A stretch of 64,000 nucleotides of DNA from an uncultured Candidatus Saccharibacteria bacterium (GTDB lineage: Bacteria > Patescibacteria > Saccharimonadia > Saccharimonadales > UBA4665). Position 1 is the stretch's first letter. The number at the start of each line of letters is the position of its first letter. Of the stretch, positions 1-7,258 are shown piece after piece. Location of the stretch: positions 104,896-168,895 of the forward strand of contig CAMLRZ010000001.1 of the NCBI GenBank assembly GCA_946482575.1, read 5' to 3'. Position numbers and translations under genes: made by a program. The notes below the pieces were generated by a model. That model saw only the letters and a list, made by a program, of their open reading frames with translations. It was not told the origin of the DNA and ran no database searches.

Positions 1-1463
1 GGACGTTACGAATACAGCATGCCGACGATAGCATCGTTATTGAGGATGTAGCCGTCAGCCAAGCGCAGTGGGAGCCTGTTCGACGAATTATAACCAGCCC
101 CCAATCATCGGCGATCGACACCGATCATTATTCAGATCTTCATTTAGATATTCTACTTGACGATGCTGACCCCTATAATTGTGGCCTAAATCCTTACAAA
201 ATATCTGATGCAGAGCATGCCGAATGGCAGGCTACGATTGAGGCAGCATGGAAAATACTGACAGAAGTAGACGCCAATAGCGCGCTGCAGCTCAGTGCTG
301 GACTGTCAGTAATTATACCCGCCCCACGGCGTAAGCGTTTTGAGGCCTACAGTTCTTCAGACAGCATAAGCATCGGCAGCATTCGAGCTTCGTTGCCCAC
401 CACACCACTAGAGGCAGCCGAAATACTCGTGCATGAGTACTGTGGCCATAGCACACTTAACAAATTATTCCTGGCCTCACCGCTCACCCCTCGGGATACC
501 GCTGGCAGCACACTCTATGCACCCTGGCGTGATGACCCCCGACCGGGCGGTGGTTTGCTGCATGGTATCTACTCTTTTTCACGAGTAGTCGACTTCTACA
601 CGGCCGTCCGGCGACATATGAGTGCAGACGACCCGCAGGTGCCACTCGTAGATTTTGAGCGCACGCTTTGGCAAGTACAAGCCAGCGACTGTGCGATTGA
701 CCTAAAGAATCTTTGGTACAACTACTTGCCATATGTTTCCGGCAGTCGCGCCCCGAGGACCCAAGGATATGGCCAAGTGGTCATATCACACGCGCTACCT
801 AAGCCCAAATTGCCAATTGGGAGCGATCCTATCAGGGGTCTTTTATATAATGCGTCAGCTCACATAGCAGGCTTGCGCCTCCCCAGACCACAGGAGCACA
901 TCAGTCACACGCCACTAAGTATCGATGACTTGGCCGCTCTTGCTAAAGCGGACCACCGCGCGCAATGGAACGCTCACCATATAAAACCGGATCCGGAAGC
1001 TATCGATATCCTAAGCAGCGACTGGCTAGCGGGTAGCCCGGCCACTGCCGTTGTTATACATTCGGAGATCCAGACCGATCCTAACGCTTGTCGCTTGCAA
1101 GGGCGTGCAATCCTTATGCGACAGTTTTTAGCAGATCCAGACAGTTTTGTAGCCGAACTTGACAATGGTCCAGAGCTACTCAGGCGCGCCGACATGGCCC
1201 TTATATTGGGAAAGAAAGTAATGGCGCAGGCGCTCTATAAAGAAGTGCTCGCGGATGATCCGCTTAGCATTGAGGCGTTTGTTGGCGCCAACCTAAGTGA
1301 GCGTGTGCTAAGCCCGGTGCGAGATAAGTATCAAACGTACCCGCTTCGAAGGCCCCATGTACTTCTTGCCATCCAAAAGGCTATCTTAGCCAAGGGAGGC
1401 GCTGCGCCGGATTACAGCACTCTTGTGTCGTGGCTACTTACGAGCCCGAGGAGCCCGCTGTAG
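1..1463 (+). CDS. HExxH-motif putative peptide-modification protein (5' end outside window)
   Basis: The frame is open from base 3 to the TAG at 1461-1463, so only the C-terminal ~486 residues are here and the start lies upstream. The segment around 410-620 resembles the HEXXH-motif family (TIGR04267) that accompanies or is fused to FxsB-type radical SAM maturases of ribosomal peptides. The match is a helix with HEYCGHSTLNKLF, then APWRDDPRPGGGLLHGIYSF. In the family the last motif reads roughly APWRDDPRPLxGLLxGAY. Some members are now described as 2-oxoglutarate-dependent peptide beta-hydroxylases. Oddly, the metal motif is HExxxH (H-E-Y-C-G-H), one residue longer than HExxH. A small peptide gene lies tail to tail at its 3' end. 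The family call comes from recalled motifs. Whether a radical SAM domain lies upstream cannot be seen. Confidence 0.7.
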   Translation, partial: TLRIQHADDSIVIEDVAVSQAQWEPVRRIITSPQSSAIDTDHYSDLHLDILLDDADPYNCGLNPYKISDAEHAEWQATIEAAWKILTEVDANSALQLSAGLSVIIPAPRRKRFEAYSSSDSISIGSIRASLPTTPLEAAEILVHEYCGHSTLNKLFLASPLTPRDTAGSTLYAPWRDDPRPGGGLLHGIYSFSRVVDFYTAVRRHMSADDPQVPLVDFERTLWQVQASDCAIDLKNLWYNYLPYVSGSRAPRTQGYGQVVISHALPKPKLPIGSDPIRGLLYNASAHIAGLRLPRPQEHISHTPLSIDDLAALAKADHRAQWNAHHIKPDPEAIDILSSDWLAGSPATAVVIHSEIQTDPNACRLQGRAILMRQFLADPDSFVAELDNGPELLRRADMALILGKKVMAQALYKEVLADDPLSIEAFVGANLSERVLSPVRDKYQTYPLRRPHVLLAIQKAILAKGGAAPDYSTLVSWLLTSPRSPL

Positions 1464-1644
1464 TCGCCTGACTAATTACCAAGCTAGAGACATCCTCAGA
1501 AAGCGGAGCCTGCACTAGGCTGGCTAAGTCTAGTTCCGCATAGGTAGCTATCGGCGCCCGGACTGTTTCAGCATCTGTTAACTCTTGGTCAACCTTCAAA
1601 ATTTCACCCTCTGCTACGGGTAAAGTCCACTCCAAAGAATTCAT
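1438..1644 (-). CDS. small acidic peptide, candidate RiPP precursor
   Basis: This 68-residue peptide has no recognisable domain. It begins MNSLEWTLPVAEGEIL, is acidic in the first two thirds, and ends in a Ser/Thr/Gly-rich tail (QATTAGSSGS), a layout like a leader plus core. The gene converges on the HExxxH protein and overlaps its last 26 bases. On this strand a TATAAT-like box lies about 50 bases upstream of the ATG, with TTTGTC 16 bases before it. No strong Shine-Dalgarno is visible. The peptide is called a possible substrate because of its neighbour. It could also be an unrelated small protein or a chance frame. Confidence 0.5.
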   Translation of the reverse strand: MNSLEWTLPVAEGEILKVDQELTDAETVRAPIATYAELDLASLVQAPLSEDVSSLVISQATTAGSSGS

Positions 1645-1751
1645 GAAAAACCCTTTTTTACTTGTACTTTTATCATAGCATAAGCGCTATTATAGAGTTC
1701 GAACACTTCAGACAAAGAGCCAAGCACTTGTTTTACCATCTTTACGTTTCA

Positions 1752-1781
1752 TTGGCAATTTTTGGTACGCTACGCTATAAT
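1752..1781 (+). promoter_or_regulatory. promoter of the T-box leader
   Basis: TTGGCA (1752-1757), an 18-base spacer and TATAAT (1776-1781) form a good sigma70-type promoter. Transcription would start near 1788, just before the structured leader. Confidence 0.65.
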
Positions 1782-1787
1782 ATGGCT

Positions 1788-1975
1788 ATCAGTTAAATCT
1801 ATAAAGCGCTTGAGTTCCAGTCACGCCGGAACGAGCTGGGTGTCAAAATACACCACGGAAGCTACACCGTAAAATAGAGCAACCGTTGTCGCAGGAAGCT
1901 GTGGAGCCGGTGCCAAGAGCCTAGGTGCAGTAATGCGTCTAGGAATAAGGATGGGACCGCGGGAGGTCCTTTTTG
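1788..1975 (+). promoter_or_regulatory. T-box riboswitch leader
   Basis: The motif at 1948-1961 (AGGATGGGACCGCG) matches the T-box consensus AGGGTGGNACCGCG at 13 of 14 positions. It overlaps a terminator made of GGACC (1954-1958) and GGTCC (1965-1969) followed by five T. Upstream lie small hairpins (GTTCC/GGAAC, GGTGT/ACACC, CCTAG/CTAGG) that could belong to stem I and its neighbours. T-boxes sense uncharged tRNA, whose NCCA end pairs with TGGN. Here TGGG would favour a discriminator C, which in most bacteria is tRNA-His. The specifier codon could not be placed with confidence. The next gene is an M20 peptidase. Confidence 0.7.
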
Positions 1976-2020
1976 TTTGCCTCTCGTTCCTTAGAAAAAA
2001 TAGTACCTAAGGAGAAGGCT

Positions 2021-3208
2021 ATGCAAGACACTTCAACCAATACAAACCCCCAAGATGTAGTGGCAGTAACTAAGCAACTACTGGCAATTCCAAGTTACGT
2101 TGATGAGCACAGCAACGAAGTCGCCGCCGTTGCTTTCTTGGAAGACTTTGTTACGCAAAATATCCCGAACGCTATCATTGAGCGTCAGTACATCAAAAAT
2201 TCCGACCGCTATAATGTGATTATTCGCGGTAAAAACCAGCCTCGATTATTCTTTTTGGGCCACATTGACACCGTACGCCCCAAAGAAGATTGGAGCACTG
2301 ATCCATTTACGCCCATCATAAAAGATGGAGCATTGTACGGCCTCGGCGCTGCCGACATGAAAGGCTCACTTGCGGCACTGTTATGCGCACTCGTTCAGCA
2401 CAAGCAGGCAATCGACGATATTATGCTGTTTGTATACGTCGACGAAGAGTACGATTTTGCAGGGATGGAACGATTTTTAGAAAGCGACATACTTTCTACA
2501 ATTAATCCTGAACTTATCATCTCGCTTGATGGAACGTTGGAACTTTCCAGCGGATGTCGCGGGCTGGTAGAGGTAAGCGCCACCGTAACGGGGAAGAGCG
2601 GTCACTCCAGCAACCCACAGAACGGCATAAATGCCATAACGCAAACCGTATATGCACTACAGGAACTCGAGGAAGCAATCCGCCCATATAGCGACAAGTA
2701 CCTTGGCGTTAGCACCCTTAACCTTGCGTATCTGCAGGGCGGCGTTATAGGGTCGAGCCAAGAGATCTCCTCGTTACAACGCGAAGGCAACGTCATACCA
2801 GACTTTGCGGATATCACCTTTGAGATACGTTCGTCAAACAAAGAGCTTACTGCCGCACAAGCCGTACAGCTATTTACAGAGTACGCTGAAAAGCGAGGTC
2901 TAGCAGTTAAGACCATAGATATTCGACACGACATCAGCCCATGGCCCGTAGCCTATGACGTTAAGGAAGTAGCCGACCTGCAAGAGGCTTACCGTATTGC
3001 AGGCGTTGCATTTAAAAAAGCAGAAAGACAGCACAGCGGGTACATTGACGCCCAAATGATCACCCAGAAAACAACCGTTCCAACTTTCATAATTGGGGCA
3101 GGCGGAAACAATAAGCATGGTGCCAATGAAAACGTGCCCGTCCAAAACCTGGAAGACGCCGTTAAGCTATTTAGCGTCATCCTGCAAAAATTTCTACTGA
3201 CTGTCTAA
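2021..3208 (+). CDS. M20 family metallopeptidase (ArgE/DapE/carnosinase type)
   Basis: This is a zinc peptidase or deacylase of about 395 residues. The di-metal site of the M20 family is visible: GHIDTV, GAADMKG (bridging Asp), DEEYDF (catalytic Glu pair) and a late GAGGNNKHGANE His. The lid domain carries HSSNPQNGINA. An ATG at 2021 is chosen because AAGGAGAAGG lies just upstream; an upstream start at 1973 would lie in the T-box terminator. It is probably controlled by that leader. M20 enzymes cleave dipeptides or N-acyl amino acids, including Xaa-His dipeptides, so amino-acid-responsive control makes sense. The exact substrate is unknown. Confidence 0.85.
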   Translation: MQDTSTNTNPQDVVAVTKQLLAIPSYVDEHSNEVAAVAFLEDFVTQNIPNAIIERQYIKNSDRYNVIIRGKNQPRLFFLGHIDTVRPKEDWSTDPFTPIIKDGALYGLGAADMKGSLAALLCALVQHKQAIDDIMLFVYVDEEYDFAGMERFLESDILSTINPELIISLDGTLELSSGCRGLVEVSATVTGKSGHSSNPQNGINAITQTVYALQELEEAIRPYSDKYLGVSTLNLAYLQGGVIGSSQEISSLQREGNVIPDFADITFEIRSSNKELTAAQAVQLFTEYAEKRGLAVKTIDIRHDISPWPVAYDVKEVADLQEAYRIAGVAFKKAERQHSGYIDAQMITQKTTVPTFIIGAGGNNKHGANENVPVQNLEDAVKLFSVILQKFLLTV

Positions 3209-3274
3209 GACTTTGTCGTAGAATGCTTCCTTGGCTGGCTCGTCAATGGCTAGTTTACTGCCGTATACCGGCAC
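3194..3274 (-). CDS. possible 26-residue ORF
   Basis: A GTG start directly follows the TAA of the DUF1622 gene. It opens a frame of 26 codons (VPVYGSKLAIDEPAKEAFYD...) ending in TAG, and overlaps the last 15 bases of the M20 gene on the other strand. The composition looks protein-like, and it could be a remnant or a tiny protein. Evidence is weak. Confidence 0.2.
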   Translation of the reverse strand: MPVYGSKLAIDEPAKEAFYDKVLDSQ

Positions 3275-3275
3275 C

Positions 3276-3662
3276 TTACTTGTTCCTGGCGCGCTGCCAC
3301 GGAAAGCGGCCTTCAATTTCGGTTTCAAACTCCATACTGATGAGCGTTCGAATAATGACAATAATTCCAAGCACTGTTACTGATCGTAAGTCTAGATCGC
3401 CGGCAACGGTGCGCACAATGTCGCCAGCCACTAAGAACTCAAGTCCAAGCAAGATACTGCGTGCCAAATTGTGGCGATAATTTTTGTAAAGTGCATGTAC
3501 GCCTTTGCGCCGGGCGATAGTTACCAGCATAGCCGCTGTAGCAAACGCAAAACCAACGAGAATAATAACTACGCCTATGGCGTCGAGAAGTTTACCGGCA
3601 TCTTGGGCGAAAGACGCAACATCAATCATGCTTATATGATCGCAAAACTTGGCAATAAGCAC
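3276..3662 (-). CDS. DUF1622-like membrane protein
   Basis: This is a small membrane protein of up to 128 residues with two to three hydrophobic segments, roughly residues 25-48, 70-85 and 93-110. A conserved-looking stretch (ARSILLGLEFLVAGDIVRTV) with acidic and basic residues inside the membrane region is typical of DUF1622. No biochemical role is known to me. The GTG start at 3662 lies five bases after TATAAA, fitting a leaderless transcript. A shorter start at an ATG at 3629 is also possible. It ends next to the M20 gene. Confidence 0.6.
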   Translation of the reverse strand: MLIAKFCDHISMIDVASFAQDAGKLLDAIGVVIILVGFAFATAAMLVTIARRKGVHALYKNYRHNLARSILLGLEFLVAGDIVRTVAGDLDLRSVTVLGIIVIIRTLISMEFETEIEGRFPWQRARNK

Positions 3663-3830
3663 AAGCTTTTATACTGGCGAGTGACTGCAAGCGTGTTGCT
3701 AACATCCTCAGTCGTCAATACAAAAGTACATCGTAGAAAGCATAGGGTAAGGTTCGGTGACGGCCAAATAAAGCAGCTGTTGTAGCTGTACTTTATAGAT
3801 GGCCGCCACCGGTACCTCACTCAGAGAAGG

Positions 3831-4406
3831 TCAGTTGATCTCGCCGCGCAGGGAGGTGCAGAACTTGTCGAACGTTCCCTTGTCCACGAGCTCCGTGAAG
3901 CCCATGCCTTGCATGAAGATCATCATGCCGTTGTCGTCGCGCACTGCACATGCGCCGCCGAGCGGACCCACCATGACGAGCGTGTTGTCGTCGAGCTGCT
4001 CGTACTTTCCCGGGCCGTCGCCGATGTTCACCGTGTGCTTGTGCCAGCTGGCGTCGCTCATGTAGCCGATGGTGAAGCCGGCGTTGTCGTTGATGGTGTA
4101 GGTGCAGAGAGCCATGCCCTTCGGCTGCAGATTCGGTGTGGTCGTGACGTTCACGCCGAAGGCGCTGGTGGCTTCGGCAGCAGTGACCTGCTTGCAGATG
4201 TAGCCGGCGGGGTAGCTGGTCTTGGAGCCGTCGGTGGGCTTGGAGGTGCTGTCGTCCCCGGGGGTGCTGGTGGCTTCGGCCGAAGAGGCCTCGCTGGCGC
4301 CGTCCGAGGTCGTTGAACCTCCGTCGTCGGGTCCGCAGCCAATGGCGAACACCAGCAGAGCTGCCCCAATCGCGGGCGCAGAGAGAGAAACTGTACGCAA
4401 GCGCAT
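3831..4406 (-). CDS. DUF3558-like secreted lipoprotein (GC-rich unit)
   Basis: It encodes about 191 residues with a signal peptide (MRLRTVSLSAPAIGAALLVF), a lipobox-like AIGC, a Ser/Thr/Asp-rich linker to about residue 75, then a compact Cys-containing domain (YICKQVTAAEATSAFG ... MALCTYTINDN ... GACAVRDDNG). The layout and the opening Cys-x4-5-AAEA-xFG pattern recall DUF3558 lipoproteins, which are mainly actinobacterial. The start is the ATG after AGGAAGAAGG; an in-frame ATG 51 bases further upstream lacks this. Codon use is strongly G/C-ending and the stop is TGA, unlike its neighbours. Transfer from an actinobacterium is plausible. Function unknown. Confidence 0.6.
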   Translation of the reverse strand: MRLRTVSLSAPAIGAALLVFAIGCGPDDGGSTTSDGASEASSAEATSTPGDDSTSKPTDGSKTSYPAGYICKQVTAAEATSAFGVNVTTTPNLQPKGMALCTYTINDNAGFTIGYMSDASWHKHTVNIGDGPGKYEQLDDNTLVMVGPLGGACAVRDDNGMMIFMQGMGFTELVDKGTFDKFCTSLRGEIN

Positions 4407-4581
4407 GATCCTTCTTCCTGAGTAGGTACTTGATGCTTGTGACATCAAAAAGATCACCGGACGGTAATCATATATACAATAACATAATTATCAGATAATC
4501 ACAAGTGCCACTGCGGCACTACATATAGGTGAATACTCCGAAAATTAAGCACTCTACGGTTTGCATGATATAGTGTACGGG

Positions 4582-5286
4582 ATGAATCCAAAACAAATCT
4601 CTATTCCTGTTACAGACTATAAAATTCAAGCAGATTGGTACGAGGGCACAAGCCAAGATGCTGTACTATTAACTTTTGTGGGCTTTAGCTCGAGCAAAAT
4701 GCGCAACGGTGAATTTGTAGCAAACGTCGTCGAACAGACTGGTGTAAGTTCCTTAGTAGTTGATCTGTCGGGCCACGGCGAAAGTCCTTTTGACTTAAAC
4801 AAGACCACGCCCGCTCAACACCTAATGGAAGCGGTAAAGGCATACGACTGGATCCGGGCAACATATCCTAACCGAACTATTCATGTTATGGGCACAAGCT
4901 ATGGCGGCTTTATGGCAGCCTACCTTACTCGCTTTCGCGCTGTTACAAAATTAGTGCTGCGAACGCCTGCAATCTACGAACCAAAAGATTTTTACACCAC
5001 CCACCAATTTATTGATAAGATTACTGTTCGTGAGTACCGCAAAGACCTGGCGGCCGTTGAAAAACATCCGTTATTCTTGCAAGATGCTTTGCAACAGCCA
5101 GCGACACTGCTTGTTGTTCACAGCAAGGACAAAGACATACCTCCTGCAACGTCCGAAGTCTACCAAAGCAAGTTCAATGCCGCCGTATACACGGCCAAAG
5201 GTTTTGCTCACGCTTTCCGTGACTCATCTAATCCGCAAGACCAGATTCCGGGATATTACCAGGCTGTGACTAGCTTTTTGAAGTAA
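4582..5286 (+). CDS. alpha/beta hydrolase
   Basis: This is a serine hydrolase of 234 residues. The oxyanion region (FVGFSSSKM), nucleophile elbow (GTSYGG, Ser near residue 116), a likely acid in VHSKDKDIPP and a His in GFAHAFRD are all present in the expected order. No signal peptide is visible, so it should act in the cytoplasm on an ester, thioester or acyl substrate. TATAGT at 4569-4574 lies seven bases before the ATG at 4582, so the message is probably leaderless. An upstream in-frame ATG at 4561 lies before that box. Confidence 0.75.
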   Translation: MNPKQISIPVTDYKIQADWYEGTSQDAVLLTFVGFSSSKMRNGEFVANVVEQTGVSSLVVDLSGHGESPFDLNKTTPAQHLMEAVKAYDWIRATYPNRTIHVMGTSYGGFMAAYLTRFRAVTKLVLRTPAIYEPKDFYTTHQFIDKITVREYRKDLAAVEKHPLFLQDALQQPATLLVVHSKDKDIPPATSEVYQSKFNAAVYTAKGFAHAFRDSSNPQDQIPGYYQAVTSFLK

Positions 5287-5350
5287 TTTGCTGATCTTTT
5301 TATCTGGCAGTCCTAAGCGTACTGAGTTCGGACTCTTAACAGGGGTCATT

Positions 5351-5386
5351 AATAAAAAGAGTCCGTATAATCGGACTCTTTTTATT
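5351..5386. terminator. bidirectional terminator
   Basis: A perfect 15-bp inverted repeat around a TATAAT loop has A-rich and T-rich outer ends, so it can stop both the plus-strand hydrolase and the minus-strand small gene. A CGGACTCTT copy at about 5326-5335 could pair with the left arm as an alternative. Confidence 0.8.
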
Positions 5387-5398
5387 AATTCTATCTGA

Positions 5399-5569
5399 TT
5401 AATTTGCACGTAGTGCTTGTGCTCTTTTTGAGATGCTTTGCTGATCTTTATGAGCCCGTACCAAAGCACCCTTAACGGCACGTGAAGCAGCACGTGAAGG
5501 CTTAGGCGAAGCAACATCACTTAATGTTACTTTTTTACTTTTGGTGAATAATTTTGAGATTCGTTCCAT
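5399..5569 (-). CDS. 56-residue basic protein after the zeta-type kinase
   Basis: This short gene starts 11 bases after the stop of the zeta-like gene on the same strand, with AGGAG before the ATG. The 56 residues are rich in Lys, Arg, Ser and Ala (MERISKLFTKSKKV, SPKPSRAASRAVKG, KDQQSISKRAQALRAN) and predicted helical in the second half. I do not recognise a family. Position and size fit an antitoxin or regulator of the kinase, but it is not an epsilon antitoxin and comes second in the operon. Confidence 0.6.
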   Translation of the reverse strand: MERISKLFTKSKKVTLSDVASPKPSRAASRAVKGALVRAHKDQQSISKRAQALRAN

Positions 5570-5580
5570 ACTTATGTCTC

Positions 5581-6252
5581 CTAGTTAACTATAGCATCGC
5601 GTAACTGGTCATTGGCAAGAGGTTTGGGAATAATGTCGTAGATATTTCTGACATCTTCGGATTGCTGCCCAACACGATTATCTCTATCTTTTAGGATTAT
5701 ACTTATTGTAACATTTTTGCCCATTTCCTGCAATTTCCTCATATTGTCATGGAGCTTGTAGTAGGTCTCTATAAATTTGTCACGGTCAATGGATCGGTGT
5801 TCTACAAGTTCGCGGTCCATAGTAAATTGCCATGCAATTACGGGGTCTTGATGAATAAAATAGACTTTGACTTTGTATCCCTTATCTAAGGCACGATCGA
5901 TGTTATCGAGTGCTTTAGGATGCGAGAGAGTACCGTCCATTACAAAGTCCAACTTAGCTTTTAGTACTTCGTCATATATCTTATCGAGAATAATTGACGC
6001 ACCGCCACGAAAAAGATCTGCTGTCTTTGGATTGTAGCCTTCGATCAAACCTGCGATCTCATCCATATCAATCCTGAGCGCCTGGTCAGAAATGTCTTTT
6101 AAAAGCTCCTTGGTAAATTCAGTTTTACCAGCACCTGGAAGTCCAGCGGTAAAAATGGCAGCGGGCGACTCGCTGGGCTCGTGGCCAATCTTACGAATAA
6201 ACTCACGGGCAATTTTCTTCTTATTTATTCGTGCCCATTCTTGCGGATCCAT
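5581..6252 (-). CDS. zeta-toxin-like P-loop kinase
   Basis: It encodes 223 residues. FTAGLPGAGKTEFT (Walker A, residues ~34-47) and the following RIDMDEIAGLI, FRGGASIILDKIYDEVL and FVMDGTLSHP match the zeta toxin/PezT family, which phosphorylates UDP-N-acetylglucosamine or related metabolites. R-rich lid segments (DRELVEHRSIDRDKF) follow. TATTAT ends six bases before the ATG, suggesting a leaderless mRNA. A 56-residue basic protein follows in the same operon; no epsilon homologue lies upstream. A housekeeping kinase of the same fold is the alternative. Confidence 0.75.
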   Translation of the reverse strand: MDPQEWARINKKKIAREFIRKIGHEPSESPAAIFTAGLPGAGKTEFTKELLKDISDQALRIDMDEIAGLIEGYNPKTADLFRGGASIILDKIYDEVLKAKLDFVMDGTLSHPKALDNIDRALDKGYKVKVYFIHQDPVIAWQFTMDRELVEHRSIDRDKFIETYYKLHDNMRKLQEMGKNVTISIILKDRDNRVGQQSEDVRNIYDIIPKPLANDQLRDAIVN

Positions 6253-6304
6253 AGGTTAATAATACCACCCATACGGGCGGATTATCCTTCTATACAAAAG
6301 CTGG

Positions 6305-6844
6305 CTAGGCAGGGTTATATTCTTCAACAAAGGTTTGGCCATATGCAACGTCGAGGTGAAGCGTAGACTCCTTAGGGTCATTGTGCACCATTGGAAGTAT
6401 TGATCGTATTGGCCCCCAGTGAGTCATAACAGCCACAGAATCATAACCAAGCGTAGCAATATGCGCCAAGGCTGAGCGCAACCGCTCCTCCATTTGTTGC
6501 CAGGATTCGCCGTTTGGCGGTACAAACGTATAGCGTTCTTCAGTTGTAAGCTTTCCAAGTTCAGCGGCAATTTGCGGCCATTCCCAGTCAGACCAGTCAC
6601 CGAAATTTCGTTCCTCGAGACCTTGTTGAGTAATACTTGGCGCATCTAACGCAAGCGCCAGAGCTTCTGCTGCAAATACGGCACGAGACTGCGTGGAATG
6701 AATGACAGCCTGCGCCCCTTCATTGCGACAGGTTCCAATAATATGAGCAAGCTGTTCTTGGCCTTGTGGGCTTAGTGCATCCTGCTCGTCTGGCAAGCGA
6801 GCTTCTTTGTTGGTTTCGGGATGGCGGATTAGTACAAGTTTGAT
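6305..6844 (-). CDS. histidine phosphatase (phosphoglycerate mutase-like), apparent AUC start
   Basis: The catalytic motif LVLIRHPETN (RHP in place of RHG) lies upstream of the first TTG, ATG or GTG in frame, so a TTG start at 6796 would remove the phosphorylated His. The frame is closed by a TAA at 6863-6865. Between the two, ATC at 6842-6844 sits six bases after a perfect AAGGAG, so translation probably starts there. The second His region is MTHWGPIRSI, and FGDWSDWEW and PPNGESW are typical of the family. The substrate is unknown. A sequencing error near the start is the alternative explanation. Confidence 0.75.
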   Translation of the reverse strand: MKLVLIRHPETNKEARLPDEQDALSPQGQEQLAHIIGTCRNEGAQAVIHSTQSRAVFAAEALALALDAPSITQQGLEERNFGDWSDWEWPQIAAELGKLTTEERYTFVPPNGESWQQMEERLRSALAHIATLGYDSVAVMTHWGPIRSILPMVHNDPKESTLHLDVAYGQTFVEEYNPA

Positions 6845-6935
6845 GGCAAGCTCCTTGTCACATTAGCAAACAGTCATATTTGAGTTAATTATAGCAGTTT
6901 TCACCTTAAAAGTTCGAACATCGCATGTCAGACAG

Positions 6936-7058
6936 GGGGAGACAGGACTCGAACTTAAATTTACAGAGGTGAAAATAGAAAAATCCGAGCATTTTATTAC
7001 TCGGATTTGAGGCTTGACCTCTGTTATTTCTTCGTGGCAGGGGAGACAGGACTCGAAC
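6936..7058. repeat. 19-bp direct repeat of the tRNA-Trp 3' end
   Basis: GGGGAGACAGGACTCGAAC occurs at 7040-7058 (acceptor and T arm of tRNA-Trp) and again at 6936-6954, downstream of the tRNA. Such tRNA 3'-end copies are what tyrosine integrases leave as att sites. The interval holds only a nested hairpin and no gene. Confidence 0.7.
6963..7024 (-). terminator. nested hairpin downstream of tRNA-Trp
   Basis: Outer arms ACAGAGGT (6963-6970) and ACCTCTGT (7017-7024) enclose AAATCCGAG (6981-6989) and CTCGGATTT (7000-7008). On the minus strand a T-rich run follows the inner stem, so it can end the tRNA transcript. Confidence 0.65.
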
Positions 7059-7110
7059 CTGCAACCAACGGTTTTGGAGACCGCTACTCTACCAATTGAG
7101 CTACTCCCCT
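7035..7110 (-). tRNA. tRNA-Trp (CCA anticodon)
   Basis: A complete cloverleaf is visible on the minus strand: acceptor AGGGGAG/CTCCCCT, D arm AGCTCAATTGGTAGAG, anticodon stem and loop with CTCCAAA (anticodon CCA) and T loop GGTTCGAGTCC. The discriminator is G, as expected for Trp, and the 3' CCA is encoded at 7035-7037. CCA reads UGG only, consistent with UGA being a stop here. Confidence 0.95.
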
Positions 7111-7258
7111 AAGTGTGTGTTCAAACAGCGAACGACACAAATATTACCGCACCTGCGCGTTGCGGCAACTGCCTCATTATACGACTTTTTGGCCATTTTG
7201 TCACCCCGCTATCCCGCAAAAGCCAATACTATGCCAAGCGAGCTGGTATGCTAATAAA

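Noticed and set aside
1788..1975. Cobalamin, c-di-GMP or other metabolite riboswitch
   Set aside because: Some short strings resemble those classes, but the 14-base T-box core overlapping a terminator is far more specific.
5224..5520. 98-codon minus-strand frame across the terminator
   Set aside because: It spans a perfect bidirectional terminator and the hydrolase 3' end; the 56-codon gene in another frame has the ribosome site and context.
7115..7258. N-terminal extension of the unknown gene at 7259
   Set aside because: The extra residues are encoded across the region next to tRNA-Trp, look non-coding, and lie upstream of the TATGCT box.
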